This document shows positions 6,937 through 14,487 of a stretch of DNA of 15,981 bases, piece by piece. The notes under the pieces are model-generated. The model was not told the DNA's origin and searched no databases. It was given only the letters and a program-made list of their open reading frames with translations. Each line of letters begins with the position of its first letter. The stretch's first letter is position 1. The DNA lies in NCBI GenBank assembly GCA_035319765.1, contig DATHCB010000114.1, positions 1-15,981 of the forward strand. The letters run 5' to 3'. Origin of the DNA: DATHCB01 sp035319765. GTDB taxonomy: Archaea > Thermoproteota > Bathyarchaeia > Bathyarchaeales > SOJC01. Made by a program: the position numbers and the translations under genes.

Positions 6937-7371
6937 CTATTCATCCTCTTTTTCGTAGCCCAGCAACTCTTTCAACGACTTCACCTCATCTCTGAGCATA
7001 GTTATCTCATTTTCTATGGCGTTCGCTTTTGACTCGGCCGCCTTTTTCAACTCGTCGATTTCTAATAGTAGACTTGATCTTTCAGTTTCCAGTTTTTGGA
7101 TTTTTTCCCGAAGGTTTTTCAGCGTGTTCACGAACTCTCCCTCGATGCCTTTGATTTTTTCGACCATACTTTTAACGCTTACGCCTTCAGACCTTTCGAA
7201 TGACGCCCTAAACCGGTTTTGGCAGTTGGGGCACTCAAACATTCCGATGATTATTTTAGGCTCTTCACCCAGTTTTGTTGCCTTTTTTGATAATGGCCAA
7301 GTTTTTACGGGAGTTTCCACGGTCGTTCCACATTTTGGACACGTGACCAAGCTCGACAGCCTCGCTCTCAC
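6937..7371 (-). CDS. Zinc-ribbon plus coiled-coil protein of unknown function
   Basis: A protein of 144 residues. The N-terminal part holds two CxxC pairs, Cys11/Cys14 (CPKCG) and Cys47/Cys50 (CPNCQ), separated by a basic loop, which make a zinc ribbon. From about 65 to 140 the sequence is a long heptad-rich helix (VEKIKGIEGEFVNTLKNL and onwards) rich in Leu, Glu and Lys, a coiled coil likely to dimerise. Such proteins recur in TACK archaea, but I know no assigned role. The start is GTG at 7371; the in-frame TTG eight codons on is an alternative. No clear ribosome site is present, and a weak TATA-like ATTATTATG is near 7408-7418. Confidence 0.75.
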   Translation of the reverse strand: MRARLSSLVTCPKCGTTVETPVKTWPLSKKATKLGEEPKIIIGMFECPNCQNRFRASFERSEGVSVKSMVEKIKGIEGEFVNTLKNLREKIQKLETERSSLLLEIDELKKAAESKANAIENEITMLRDEVKSLKELLGYEKEDE

Positions 7372-7588
7372 GGAAATTTAATGTCCTGATCTAAATGCGT
7401 TGTCGTCACATAATAATGCTCCCTTTAATGTTGGAAATTGGAAATTTCCATTCAGATCTGCTAAGAAATCAGCATAGAAACACTAACTCATTACTATCTA
7501 TCAACATGGAGCTTCTTAACCAATGTCTGCAACATGCTTGAATTCCAATCTGGCGCATAAGAGTCAAGTGTAAATTACTCGAAAATCA

Positions 7589-8467
7589 TCATGAAAGTCT
7601 TTTAAGTCTATTTAACAAGAGCGCAGATTCTAAACTTGCCCAAAGAACACTCTTCCCCCCACACACCGAAGGCCAACCGCCATCCTCATTTCGAGAAAAG
7701 GCCACGAAATCAACCGCTTTCTTGAATCTAATATCATTGTCCTCTCTGACCCCAGAATCGTAGAGAAAAGCTAGGATATTCAGAGTTGTCTCAAGATTAG
7801 GATTCTCCCTAGGAAAAGCTCCATTTTCAGCCTGCGTTTCAGTGCCGATTCTTCTTTTCATCTCCTTGATTTCGATCATTACACGAAACCCAGTGTTGTT
7901 CAAAGCCCTAACCATTACCGTTTGTCTCTCAATGCCCTCTTGATTCTCCCAAAAACGCTTACGAACAAAGAGGGCCGCATCGTCAAAGGCTGGTGTCGTT
8001 ATGCGAATCCCGGCATTATATAGCCCCACTACCACCGCAGCTGTTATCCAGCCCCAAGCTACCCCGGGCTTCATCCAAGCAACCCCTGTATCCGCTGTTT
8101 CAGAAAAACCACCTTCCTTCTCTTGATGGGCAAAAAGGAACTGAACTGCTCTATTGACTGCAGACTCGTTGGTAGAGACGCCAGCCTCGCACAATCCCTT
8201 TAAAGCGTTCGCTGTTAAAGAAATCATGCTCCTTTTTTTTCCATGCTTTCCCCAGCCTCCGTCGGCATTTTGCGAGGCTATTAGGTAATCTTTGAACCTT
8301 AAGGCGATGTCCTTCATGCCCAGCTCAAGAAGATGGTTGATGAGAAAGCCGTTATTCGGATCGCTTTTTTGGGCAACTGAGGTTGCAATTCCTCCATTTT
8401 CGCTTTGAAGGCTTAGCACAAACTCTCTGAGCTTCTTCAACAAAACCACAGACGAGTGAACAAGCAT
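7589..8467 (-). CDS. Terpenoid cyclase/prenyltransferase-like alpha-barrel protein
   Basis: The 292-residue protein has repeated QW-type motifs: QNADGGWG (66-73), QEKEGGFS (115-122), a QAENGAFP copy, and RNEDGGWPS (259-267), each after a helix pair. This is the alpha/alpha toroid of squalene-hopene cyclases, prenyltransferase beta subunits and related binding proteins. The length is half that of a true triterpene cyclase and I see no DxDD catalytic motif, so it is probably not a classical cyclase; it may bind or modify an isoprenoid. It lies 44 bases after tfb on the same strand. The ATG start lacks a strong ribosome site. Confidence 0.7.
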   Translation of the reverse strand: MLVHSSVVLLKKLREFVLSLQSENGGIATSVAQKSDPNNGFLINHLLELGMKDIALRFKDYLIASQNADGGWGKHGKKRSMISLTANALKGLCEAGVSTNESAVNRAVQFLFAHQEKEGGFSETADTGVAWMKPGVAWGWITAAVVVGLYNAGIRITTPAFDDAALFVRKRFWENQEGIERQTVMVRALNNTGFRVMIEIKEMKRRIGTETQAENGAFPRENPNLETTLNILAFLYDSGVREDNDIRFKKAVDFVAFSRNEDGGWPSVCGGKSVLWASLESALLLNRLKRLS

Positions 8468-8497
8468 CTAACTCATAAATTACTCTGAAATTGACGC

Positions 8498-8508
8498 AAA
8501 GAAAAAAA
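8498..8508 (-). terminator. T-rich terminator after tfb1
   Basis: On the minus strand, four bases after the tfb1 stop, a run of seven T, one C and three T occurs. Archaeal RNA polymerase terminates at such oligo-T tracts without needing a hairpin. This suggests the downstream cyclase-like gene has its own promoter. Confidence 0.5.
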
Positions 8509-8511
8509 GGA

Positions 8512-9465
8512 TTAAAGTTTTATCTCGAAGGCGAGTCGTTCTACGAGTTCCTTGTAGCGATTTCGAATGGTAACTTCAGTGACTTGAGCGATCTCAGCGA
8601 TTTCTCTTTGTGTTTTCCTTTCGCCAGTCAGCACTGAGGCTATGTAGCTAGCGGCTGCAGCTATGCCGGTTGGACCGCGGCCTGATGTGAGTTTCAGGTC
8701 TTTGGCAGTGGTGAGAATTTTGTGCGCGATTTCTTCTACCATGCCTGGCATCGTGAGCTGATTGGAAAACTTCGTGATGCATTGGCTAGGTCTCAACGGT
8801 GGAATGAAGTAGTCAAGTTCCTTTATCAGGAAACGATAGCTGCGTCCAACTTCCTTCTTGTTGAGATTCGAAGCTTGAGCTATTTCCTCCAAAGTTCGTG
8901 GGAGCTCGCATTTCCTGCACGCCACGTAGATCGATGCTGCTGTCACCCCTTGAATTGACCTTCCACGAATCAAGCGTTCTTTTACAGCCTTCCTATAGAT
9001 GACTGAAGCGGTCTCTACGATGTTTTTAGGTAGGCTCAAACCGTTTGAGATTTTTGAAATCTCTGAAAGTGCGAAGGCAATGTTTCGTTCGGTAGCGTCA
9101 GAAACCCTTATGCGCCTTTGCCATTTGCGAAGCCGATAGACCTGCGCCTTCTGTCCCGGGCTCAAGCGTTTTCCATAAATGTCGCGGTCATGCCAGTCGA
9201 TCATTGTGGAAAGGCCTTTGTCGTGTATCGTGTACGTCATTGGTGCGCCTACGCGGGTTCTTTTGGCCCTTTGTTCGTCATCAAATGCGCGCCATTCTGG
9301 GCCCCTGTCAGTCAGTTTTGTGGCTACGACGAACCCGCAGTCCATGCAGACAATTTCGCCAGCTTCATAATCGCGTATCACTTTTTCGCTGCCGCATTCC
9401 GGGCATGTGTTGATCTTGGTTGATTTGGTCGGTAGTACTGCAGAATCCTCTTCCCCTTCCTCCAT
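8512..9465 (-). CDS. tfb: Transcription initiation factor B (TFB), paralogue 1
   Basis: Archaeal TFIIB: bridges TBP-bound promoter DNA and RNA polymerase. It has 317 residues, the standard length. The N-terminal zinc ribbon uses Cys21, Cys24, Cys40 and Cys43. The B-reader/linker includes GPEWRAFDDEQRAKRTRVGAPMT (about 55-77) and HDKGLSTMID. Two cyclin-like repeats follow (about 122-215 and 217-310), the second with the BRE-contacting helix-turn-helix TQREIAEIAQVTEVTIRNRY. The ATG shares one base with the gar1 stop (TAATG), so it is translationally coupled to gar1; this gar1-tfb order is common in archaea. Compared with paralogue 2 it looks like the general, constitutive copy (inference from operon context). 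Confidence 0.97.
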   Translation of the reverse strand: MEEGEEDSAVLPTKSTKINTCPECGSEKVIRDYEAGEIVCMDCGFVVATKLTDRGPEWRAFDDEQRAKRTRVGAPMTYTIHDKGLSTMIDWHDRDIYGKRLSPGQKAQVYRLRKWQRRIRVSDATERNIAFALSEISKISNGLSLPKNIVETASVIYRKAVKERLIRGRSIQGVTAASIYVACRKCELPRTLEEIAQASNLNKKEVGRSYRFLIKELDYFIPPLRPSQCITKFSNQLTMPGMVEEIAHKILTTAKDLKLTSGRGPTGIAAAASYIASVLTGERKTQREIAEIAQVTEVTIRNRYKELVERLAFEIKL

Positions 9466-9728
9466 TATTCTCTATTCTCCTTTCTCCGGGCAGTCTGTCT
9501 TGAAGAGGGGATAGCGTACAACATTTGATTAACGAGCGACTTAGGGTTGTCCACGGCAGCTTTCACGGTAGCATAGGGCGAGGAAACTGGTCCGAACAAA
9601 TCTGAAACAGTTCCGACTTGCTTGAGCTCTTTGTCTACGACCTTCTCGCCGATCTTAGGAGATGTTTCCACCTTGACAATGATATTTCGGCTCGGGGTTA
9701 CGTGAATGGCACGGCCTAGTCGCTGCAA
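9465..9728 (-). CDS. gar1: H/ACA RNP protein Gar1
   Basis: A component of the H/ACA ribonucleoprotein that guides pseudouridylation of rRNA and, with Cbf5, modifies tRNA. The 87 residues form the beta-barrel core without eukaryotic GAR tails: GRAIHVTPSRNIIVKVE, then PKIGEKVVDKELKQVGTVSDLFGPVSSPYATVK. VGTVSDLFGPVSSPY is the family's signature. The start is TTG at 9728; a GGGGAG about a dozen bases upstream is the nearest ribosome site, and a TATA-like TTTAAATAAAA lies near 9785-9795. The last residues are basic and the stop overlaps the tfb start. Confidence 0.93.
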   Translation of the reverse strand: MQRLGRAIHVTPSRNIIVKVETSPKIGEKVVDKELKQVGTVSDLFGPVSSPYATVKAAVDNPKSLVNQMLYAIPSSRQTARRKENRE

Positions 9729-9784
9729 ATCTTTTTTTGTCTCCCCTCATTAAAATATAACTAGGATGTTTTCAGAGGGGTCCG

Positions 9785-9795
9785 TTTTATTTAAA
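9785..9795 (-). promoter_or_regulatory. TATA element of the gar1-tfb operon
   Basis: TTTAAATAAAA on the minus strand lies about 60 bases before the gar1 start, predicting a short leader of about 35 bases. No other AT-rich element is better placed. Confidence 0.5.
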
Positions 9796-9954
9796 CGTTT
9801 CCACCAAAAAGCTTAAAAGCCCATGTTTCGATGCGACGCCACTGCCACTTTAACTCCGAATTGAATTACGTGGCGAAATACTGTGGACCCGATGCCGTCC
9901 GAGTAACTCTGAGATTTCATCTTTGATCAATCAAATACCTTCTCGTCATCCGGC

Positions 9955-9964
9955 ATATAAAATA
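9955..9964 (+). promoter_or_regulatory. TATA element of the metallopeptidase gene
   Basis: ATATAAAATA ends 44 bases before the ATG at 10009, predicting transcription start near 9985. No ribosome site is visible in the short leader. Confidence 0.5.
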
Positions 9965-10008
9965 CTAATATCGAACGTGGACATAAACGTTGACTTAGTG
10001 AAGACCTA

Positions 10009-10386
10009 ATGCCTATCGAGTATTACAAGGCGCCTGACGTGAAAATCTTGGTCGATGAAATCGTCAAGACGCTCAACTTCAAGCATGTTGAGGCTGATAG
10101 AGTTTTTTGCTTCAGAAGCCGAGGTTCACAGAGCAAACGCGTGATTGCAAGAATTCACAGTTTGGGAAAGATTTGGCAGAAAGCTCTCAACGCCCGAGCA
10201 GGTTATTTGATTGAGGTAATCTCTGAGCGCTATGATCGCCTGAACCAGCATGAGAAAGAAAGGGTTTTGATTCATGAGCTACTCCATATTCCTGCTGGAT
10301 TTTCTGGCGGCTTCCGACCGCACAAAGGATACATTGACAAAAGAATACTCGACGAACTGCATGAAGAATATATGAACAACCGATAG
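10009..10386 (+). CDS. Small putative metallopeptidase (HExxH)
   Basis: The 125-residue protein carries HELLH at 89-93 (His89, Glu90, His93) in a helix, and His105 within GFRPHKGYI as a likely third zinc ligand. The layout resembles the putative phage-type metallopeptidase families found in archaea and phages. It has no signal peptide or membrane helix, so it should act in the cytoplasm. Substrate unknown. It sits alone, between the divergent gar1-tfb operon and the convergent second tfb, with its own TATA box. The proximity to two TFB genes may or may not be functional. Confidence 0.75.
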   Translation: MPIEYYKAPDVKILVDEIVKTLNFKHVEADRVFCFRSRGSQSKRVIARIHSLGKIWQKALNARAGYLIEVISERYDRLNQHEKERVLIHELLHIPAGFSGGFRPHKGYIDKRILDELHEEYMNNR

Positions 10387-10528
10387 TTACAGTTGTACAG
10401 GTTCTTAATGGTCAATTTGTCTTACTCAGTTGTGATGCAGGTCTAGAAATTTTTGTGGTCAGTGTTTGACTTCAAAAGGTAATGAAAAACATTTAGAACC
10501 GAGCATTCTCGAAAAAGGGAAATACGGG

Positions 10529-11464
10529 CTAGTCAGGAAGAGCCAAGCCGAGTTGACGCTTTAGGCTTTTATATCGATTCCTAACAGTAACCTCAGTAAC
10601 ACCAGCAGCCTCTGCGATGTCCTTCTGCGTTTTCTTCTCATCATTTTTCAAGCAAGCTAAATAAAGGGCAGCTGCAGCCAACCCCATGGGATCCTTGCCA
10701 GCCGCTGCACGATGTCGCTTGGCGTCGCTTAAGATCTCAATAGCTAAACCTTGCGTCCTGCCTGAGATTCCTGTACGCTCAGCGATTTTGCTAATATACG
10801 TCAACGGATCCGCAATTGGCATCTGCACGCCCAACTCACGTAGTAGCAGCCTATAACAACGCGCGACATCCTTCTTGTCGACTAAGCTGGCCTCTGCGAT
10901 CTCCCTTAAAGTGCGCGGTGTATTAGTATCCCTGCAGGCGGCATAGAGCGAAGCTGCAGCAATCGCGGCAATACTGCGCCCACGCACTAGACCTTTGTCT
11001 AAAGCTTTACGATAAATGACCGCCGCTTTCTCCTTCACGCTCGGTGGGATATAGGACTTGTCGCTTAACCTATCAAGCTCAGCCATTGCCTGAGCTAGGT
11101 TCCTATCAACCGAAGAATGCACACGAGATCTGATCTGCCACTTTCTCAGACGCCACATTTGCAAACGTGTCTGCAACGGCAACTTGCGACCAAAAGCATC
11201 CCTATCTACGCGGCCGATGGCCGTAGACAGTCCTTTGTCATGTACAGAGTAAGATGTTGGAATGCCTACACGGCTCCTCGAGTCTTTCTCTTCCTGCGTG
11301 AATGCTCTCCATTCTGGACCTTTGTCCATCATCTGCTCATGCAAAACAAGGCCACAGTCCCCACAAACCGTCTCGCCCGTGTCATAATCGTGCACAAGGT
11401 TAGCACTGCCGCAATCGCGACACCTATCAGCGAAGTGCTGAGGAACAACCCTTTTCTTACTCAT
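10529..11464 (-). CDS. tfb: Transcription initiation factor B (TFB), paralogue 2
   Basis: A second complete TFB of 311 residues. The zinc ribbon uses Cys15, Cys18, Cys34 and Cys37; the linker reads GPEWRAFTQEEKDSRSRVGIPTS; both cyclin repeats are present and the C-terminal HTH reads TQKDIAEAAGVTEVTVRNRY. Compared with paralogue 1 the zinc ribbon, the linker and the middle of the second repeat are clearly divergent, while the DNA-contacting helix is conserved. Multiple TFBs usually serve different promoters or conditions (family knowledge). The ATG at 11464 has GGGTG just upstream; a GTG two codons earlier is an alternative. Its leader from the 11571-11589 TATA region would be about 85 bases, long for an archaeon, so it may be regulated. 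Confidence 0.96.
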   Translation of the reverse strand: MSKKRVVPQHFADRCRDCGSANLVHDYDTGETVCGDCGLVLHEQMMDKGPEWRAFTQEEKDSRSRVGIPTSYSVHDKGLSTAIGRVDRDAFGRKLPLQTRLQMWRLRKWQIRSRVHSSVDRNLAQAMAELDRLSDKSYIPPSVKEKAAVIYRKALDKGLVRGRSIAAIAAASLYAACRDTNTPRTLREIAEASLVDKKDVARCYRLLLRELGVQMPIADPLTYISKIAERTGISGRTQGLAIEILSDAKRHRAAAGKDPMGLAAAALYLACLKNDEKKTQKDIAEAAGVTEVTVRNRYKSLKRQLGLALPD

Positions 11465-11570
11465 ACACACCCATGCTCTTAGAGCGTAGGCACTACAACT
11501 AGTGTTTCTTCATCAAGGCATTCGAGATCAGAAACCGTTCATCTGGCCCGCTGTAAACCTTACATTGACA

Positions 11571-11589
11571 AGATTTAATATATAAATCT
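11571..11589. promoter_or_regulatory. Symmetric divergent TATA element between tfb2 and the nucleotidyltransferase
   Basis: AGATTTAATATATAAATCT is an inverted repeat with 7-base arms (AGATTTA/TAAATCT) around ATATA, and it lies between two divergent genes. It can be read as a TATA box in either direction. A second TATA-like CTATAAAAAT follows at 11598-11607 on the plus strand. Confidence 0.5.
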
Positions 11590-11700
11590 ATCGATTCCAC
11601 TATAAAAATCACAGCGAAAGATTTTGAATTTAACTTCAACATATTGATAACGCTGGAAAGCAATGGACTGGATCAGACTGCTGTTCGAGAAGGAAATATT

Positions 11701-12819
11701 ATGATCAAGTTGCCCGAGAAAGTTCGAAGTACTGTGGATAAGATCGTCAGAAATATGAAAGCGCGAGAATCGATGCGCAGTGTAAGCCTTTTTGGAAGCT
11801 GGAGCAGGGGCGACGCTGAGCCTTCAAGTGATGTTGACTTGCTGGTGGTTGACAACCAATCCCTTGACGACGAATACGTTGAACGCCTTGATCGAGAAGG
11901 AGTACTGATCGACCTGAACTACGTTCCTGAAAAGTGGATTACTGGAACAATTCCACCTGAAATCGACCAGAAGGTCTACGAAGCCTATGTGCTCTACGAT
12001 AAAGAGTGGACGCTGACCAGCGCGAAGGAGCAGATGATGAACTCGTTCTACTCTCCTGAAAGACTCAGGATTAGAAGCGAGACCCACCTCGTGGACGCTG
12101 ACATATACATAAGTCGGGCCACGTCGGCACAAGTCAGAGGCGATCATGAGAGCGCACAAACATTCGCCGCTCTAGGCACACATGAAATCCTGAAAACCAT
12201 AATCGAAGCATCGAGACTACCCGTTACGAATAGTCGCTACATCGAAGCGCTACGAACGGCAACAGAGCGATTGAATTTGACGCCAATATTCTCTAGTTAT
12301 CTCCAAGTGGCTAGGCTTGACGGCATCTCATCAAGTCAGGTCAATGAAAGGCTGAGCAGCTTTAGGGCAGTTTGGCAAGAGATCTGTTTCTTTACTAAAA
12401 CAAACTCGACCTTTTTGAAATCTGTGCATTCTAAAATTAGAATGGGGCTCAATTACTATACGACTCTTCCTCTTTTCCAGGGCATTATGCTGCGGTCACA
12501 AGCATTATTGGACGATGGAGCGCACGAAGAAGCTGCCAATTATCTATTTAACATCCTCGTTGACTTGCTAGAAAATTACGCTTGGCTAAGCGCTGCTAAA
12601 CAGAATGCCAGATTAGACTCCTCTACCCTGATCAGGTGGCTTAAAGGCTTAAAACAGAAACCTACGACAATCTATATGAACGCTGCCCAAGCCCTTGGCT
12701 TAGAAAATATAAACGAAAGCAAAGCAAAAAAAACGATAATCGACGCAAAAAACGTCATTCTTGAGGTACGGCAATACAGAAGAGTGCCCTTCAGCCAAAT
12801 GAAGAAAGAAAGATATTAA
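11701..12819 (+). CDS. Nucleotidyltransferase-domain protein with long helical C-terminus
   Basis: The 372-residue protein begins with a minimal pol-beta-type nucleotidyltransferase domain: LFGSWSRGDAEPSSDVDLLVV at 30-50 with GS at 32-33 and metal-binding Asp44 and Asp46. A third acidic residue is probably in VLIDLNYV. From about 120 onward the sequence is almost entirely helical, possibly a substrate-binding or HEPN-like region, but I see no RxxxxH motif to prove the latter. Relatives include antibiotic nucleotidyltransferases and MNT AMP-transferases; the substrate here is unknown. The ATG at 11701 is chosen for the GAAGGA upstream; an in-frame TTG at 11644 would add 19 poorly conserved-looking residues. 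It ends 41 bases before tRNA-Gln(CTG), on the host side of the predicted attachment site. Confidence 0.75.
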   Translation: MIKLPEKVRSTVDKIVRNMKARESMRSVSLFGSWSRGDAEPSSDVDLLVVDNQSLDDEYVERLDREGVLIDLNYVPEKWITGTIPPEIDQKVYEAYVLYDKEWTLTSAKEQMMNSFYSPERLRIRSETHLVDADIYISRATSAQVRGDHESAQTFAALGTHEILKTIIEASRLPVTNSRYIEALRTATERLNLTPIFSSYLQVARLDGISSSQVNERLSSFRAVWQEICFFTKTNSTFLKSVHSKIRMGLNYYTTLPLFQGIMLRSQALLDDGAHEEAANYLFNILVDLLENYAWLSAAKQNARLDSSTLIRWLKGLKQKPTTIYMNAAQALGLENINESKAKKTIIDAKNVILEVRQYRRVPFSQMKKERY

Positions 12820-12860
12820 GTATAGGCGAATAGCAACACAATAGAAAACTAGCATCTTGA

Positions 12861-12933
12861 AGCCCGGTGGTGTAGTGGTCAAGCATAGGGGCCTCTGGAG
12901 CCCTCGACGAGAGTTCGAATCTCTCCCGGGCTA
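12861..12933 (+). tRNA. tRNA-Gln (anticodon CTG), integration site
   Basis: A 73-base cloverleaf: acceptor AGCCCGG/CCGGGCT with discriminator A, T arm GAGAG-TTCGAAT-CTCTC, anticodon loop CTCTGGA giving anticodon CTG, reading CAG. It differs from the TTG isoacceptor at only about five positions, and the last 28 bases are identical. CCA is not encoded. The last three bases CTA are also the complement of the integrase stop TAG, so the tRNA 3' end forms part of the attachment site. Confidence 0.96.
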
Positions 12934-14271
12934 CCTTTGCATATGCTCTGATATACCTGTGTGGTTTTGAAGTTCTTTGATTATGGCTTGTTTCAAAGCT
13001 TGGTTTAGTACTTCTATTTTCTCTTGCTCGGGGTCGATTAGGGTTGTGTGAGGCATCGTCAGTGCTTCTCTGTTCAGGATTTCGTTTGGGTCCATTCCCC
13101 ATGCTTCTATGATTGTTTTGAGCTGTTCGATTTTTGAGATTTTGGCCTTGGGTCTGATGCTTAGTCCGCTTGAGGCGTATAGGTTTCTGAGGAAGTCTGT
13201 TCCCTTCATTCTTACGTCGTTGTAGGTGCTGATCGTGTGGCCCATCATGTACTCGATGTAGTCTGTGGGGATCGTGCTGATTGAGCCGAGTTGGGTGCGG
13301 AAGTACTTCCTGATTGAGTGGGGTCTTAGGTCGTAGCGTTTCTTTGTTCCCCGCTGGATGAGGTTTGCTTTGATGAAGAGTTTGTGGATTGCTAGGTAGA
13401 TGCTTCCGGTTGTGACAGGCCTTACAGTTTTTGTTTGGCCATCCCTGATTAGGGGAGATTCGTCGTTCAACTGCTCCGGCGGCATTCCCCAATTGTCTGT
13501 TCTTGTGCCTCTTTTTCGCGTCTCGAGGTAGACTTTGAGCGGGTCGACGGCTTCGGCTCCTAGAAAAGTGTCGTAGTCATGGTATTTGCCCTTGGTGATC
13601 TCTGCTTCCACATGGATGTGGATTGGGACTATTCGCCCTTCTAGATCCTTTTTGACGTGTCGGTATTGTAGTTTGGATAGGGTTCCGAGCCTGAAACCGC
13701 CGAGCGCCAGCATGCTAATGATGACCTTCTCTCTGAGGTCAGCTATATCCATGATCTTTGTGAGCTCTTCGGGCGTGGGGGCTCTGTCGCTGTACTTGAC
13801 TCTGCGTTGGAGCCTATAGGGTAGGACCAGTTCTATTCCGTTTGTCCTGTAGAGGGCTTTGACTCCTTTGACGTGGTTGCTTATGGTTCCTGGAGCCAAG
13901 TCTTCAGCCTGTAGGTCTCCCATAAAATCGTCGAGTGAAGCCGTGTATTGATCTAAAGCTTTCCGATCTAGGAGTGATTCTCTCATGACTTGATCGGGGC
14001 TTTTGTCGGCCCACTTGCAGTAGCGGTATACTCCGAAGACGTACTGGTACAGGGTTGCGTGGCTACCGGTTGTGTGTCTGAGGAGGTAGGCGGTCAGCTT
14101 CAAGATTGACTCGTTCTCGAAGGCAAAGGGGATTAAACTAGGCATCTTTCCCCTGAAAGTGTCGATGATGAACTGTTTAGCTGCCCTCTCCCTTGGGGAA
14201 GGATGTCCGGATGCCAAGTGTTGAAGTTCTTTGACGTTGTTTTCCATAGTTTTGGTTTCTAGCTGTGTCAT
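12931..14271 (-). CDS. Tyrosine recombinase (site-specific integrase)
   Basis: Catalyses integration and excision at the adjacent tRNA. The 446 residues have an N-terminal SAM-like DNA-binding half (about 50-150: RHTTGSHATLYQYVFGVYRYCKW) and a C-terminal catalytic half. Visible catalytic residues are Arg194 in ALGGFRLGTLSKL, Lys227 in ITKGKY as likely beta-hairpin lysine, His318 and Arg321 in PHSIRKYFR, and His345 in YMMGHT. The nucleophilic tyrosine is not certain: Tyr350 (STYND) or Tyr365 (RNLYASS). About 75 residues follow, ending in a helix. The gene is intact, not split as in SSV-type integrases. Its TAG stop is the tRNA 3' end, and its ATG overlaps the stop of a 37-codon gene. Confidence 0.92.
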   Translation of the reverse strand: MTQLETKTMENNVKELQHLASGHPSPRERAAKQFIIDTFRGKMPSLIPFAFENESILKLTAYLLRHTTGSHATLYQYVFGVYRYCKWADKSPDQVMRESLLDRKALDQYTASLDDFMGDLQAEDLAPGTISNHVKGVKALYRTNGIELVLPYRLQRRVKYSDRAPTPEELTKIMDIADLREKVIISMLALGGFRLGTLSKLQYRHVKKDLEGRIVPIHIHVEAEITKGKYHDYDTFLGAEAVDPLKVYLETRKRGTRTDNWGMPPEQLNDESPLIRDGQTKTVRPVTTGSIYLAIHKLFIKANLIQRGTKKRYDLRPHSIRKYFRTQLGSISTIPTDYIEYMMGHTISTYNDVRMKGTDFLRNLYASSGLSIRPKAKISKIEQLKTIIEAWGMDPNEILNREALTMPHTTLIDPEQEKIEVLNQALKQAIIKELQNHTGISEHMQR

Positions 14272-14381
14272 TTGGGGTCGACTCCGTAAAGGTGGAGGAT
14301 CTCTCGGATTGCGTGTTCACTGTACCCGGTTTTTGCGAGTTGCTTCATTAGTCGACGTTTCTGAATCCGGTTTTGAATCAT
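14268..14381 (-). CDS. Small basic helical protein preceding the integrase
   Basis: The stop overlaps the integrase start (ATGA, 14268-14271), which argues for a translated, coupled gene. From the ATG at 14381 it encodes 37 residues: a basic helix (NRIQKRRLMKQLAKTG) followed by YSEHAIREILHLYGVDPK, which looks like a helix-turn-helix or UBA-like helical pair. Upstream in-frame codons run antisense to the ribbon-helix-helix gene and are not supported. It could be an excisionase or integrase accessory factor (inference from position and charge). No family recognised. The ribosome site is weak. Confidence 0.5.
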   Translation of the reverse strand: MIQNRIQKRRLMKQLAKTGYSEHAIREILHLYGVDPK

Positions 14382-14407
14382 GTTTTTGGCGCCTTCTTGT
14401 GTGGCAC

Positions 14408-14459
14408 TCTTGCACTCAAGTAAAGAAGTATAGAAAATAGTATATAAGTATTCTTGCAC
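14408..14459. promoter_or_regulatory. Divergent promoter with repeated TCTTGCAC, integrase side / RHH side
   Basis: A TATA element TATATAA (14441-14447), readable in both directions as GTATATAAG/CTTATATAC, lies between the integrase operon and the RHH gene. It is flanked by two direct copies of TCTTGCAC (14408-14415 and 14452-14459), 44 bases apart. Ribbon-helix-helix proteins bind short repeated sites, so the RHH protein encoded just to the right may regulate both directions. Confidence 0.45.
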
Positions 14460-14487
14460 ATAAACACTCACGCCTAAAGGTGGTAAA

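Noticed and set aside
2172..12933. The two tRNA-Gln genes as left and right attachment sites of one integrated island
   Set aside because: They are inverted, not direct, have different anticodons, and enclose housekeeping genes; the integrase lies outside the pair.
12791..13492. Open frame of 233 codons on the minus strand across the tRNA and integrase 3' end
   Set aside because: Low-complexity His/Asn/Arg-rich content in a shadow frame of the integrase; part of it is the tRNA gene translated antisense.
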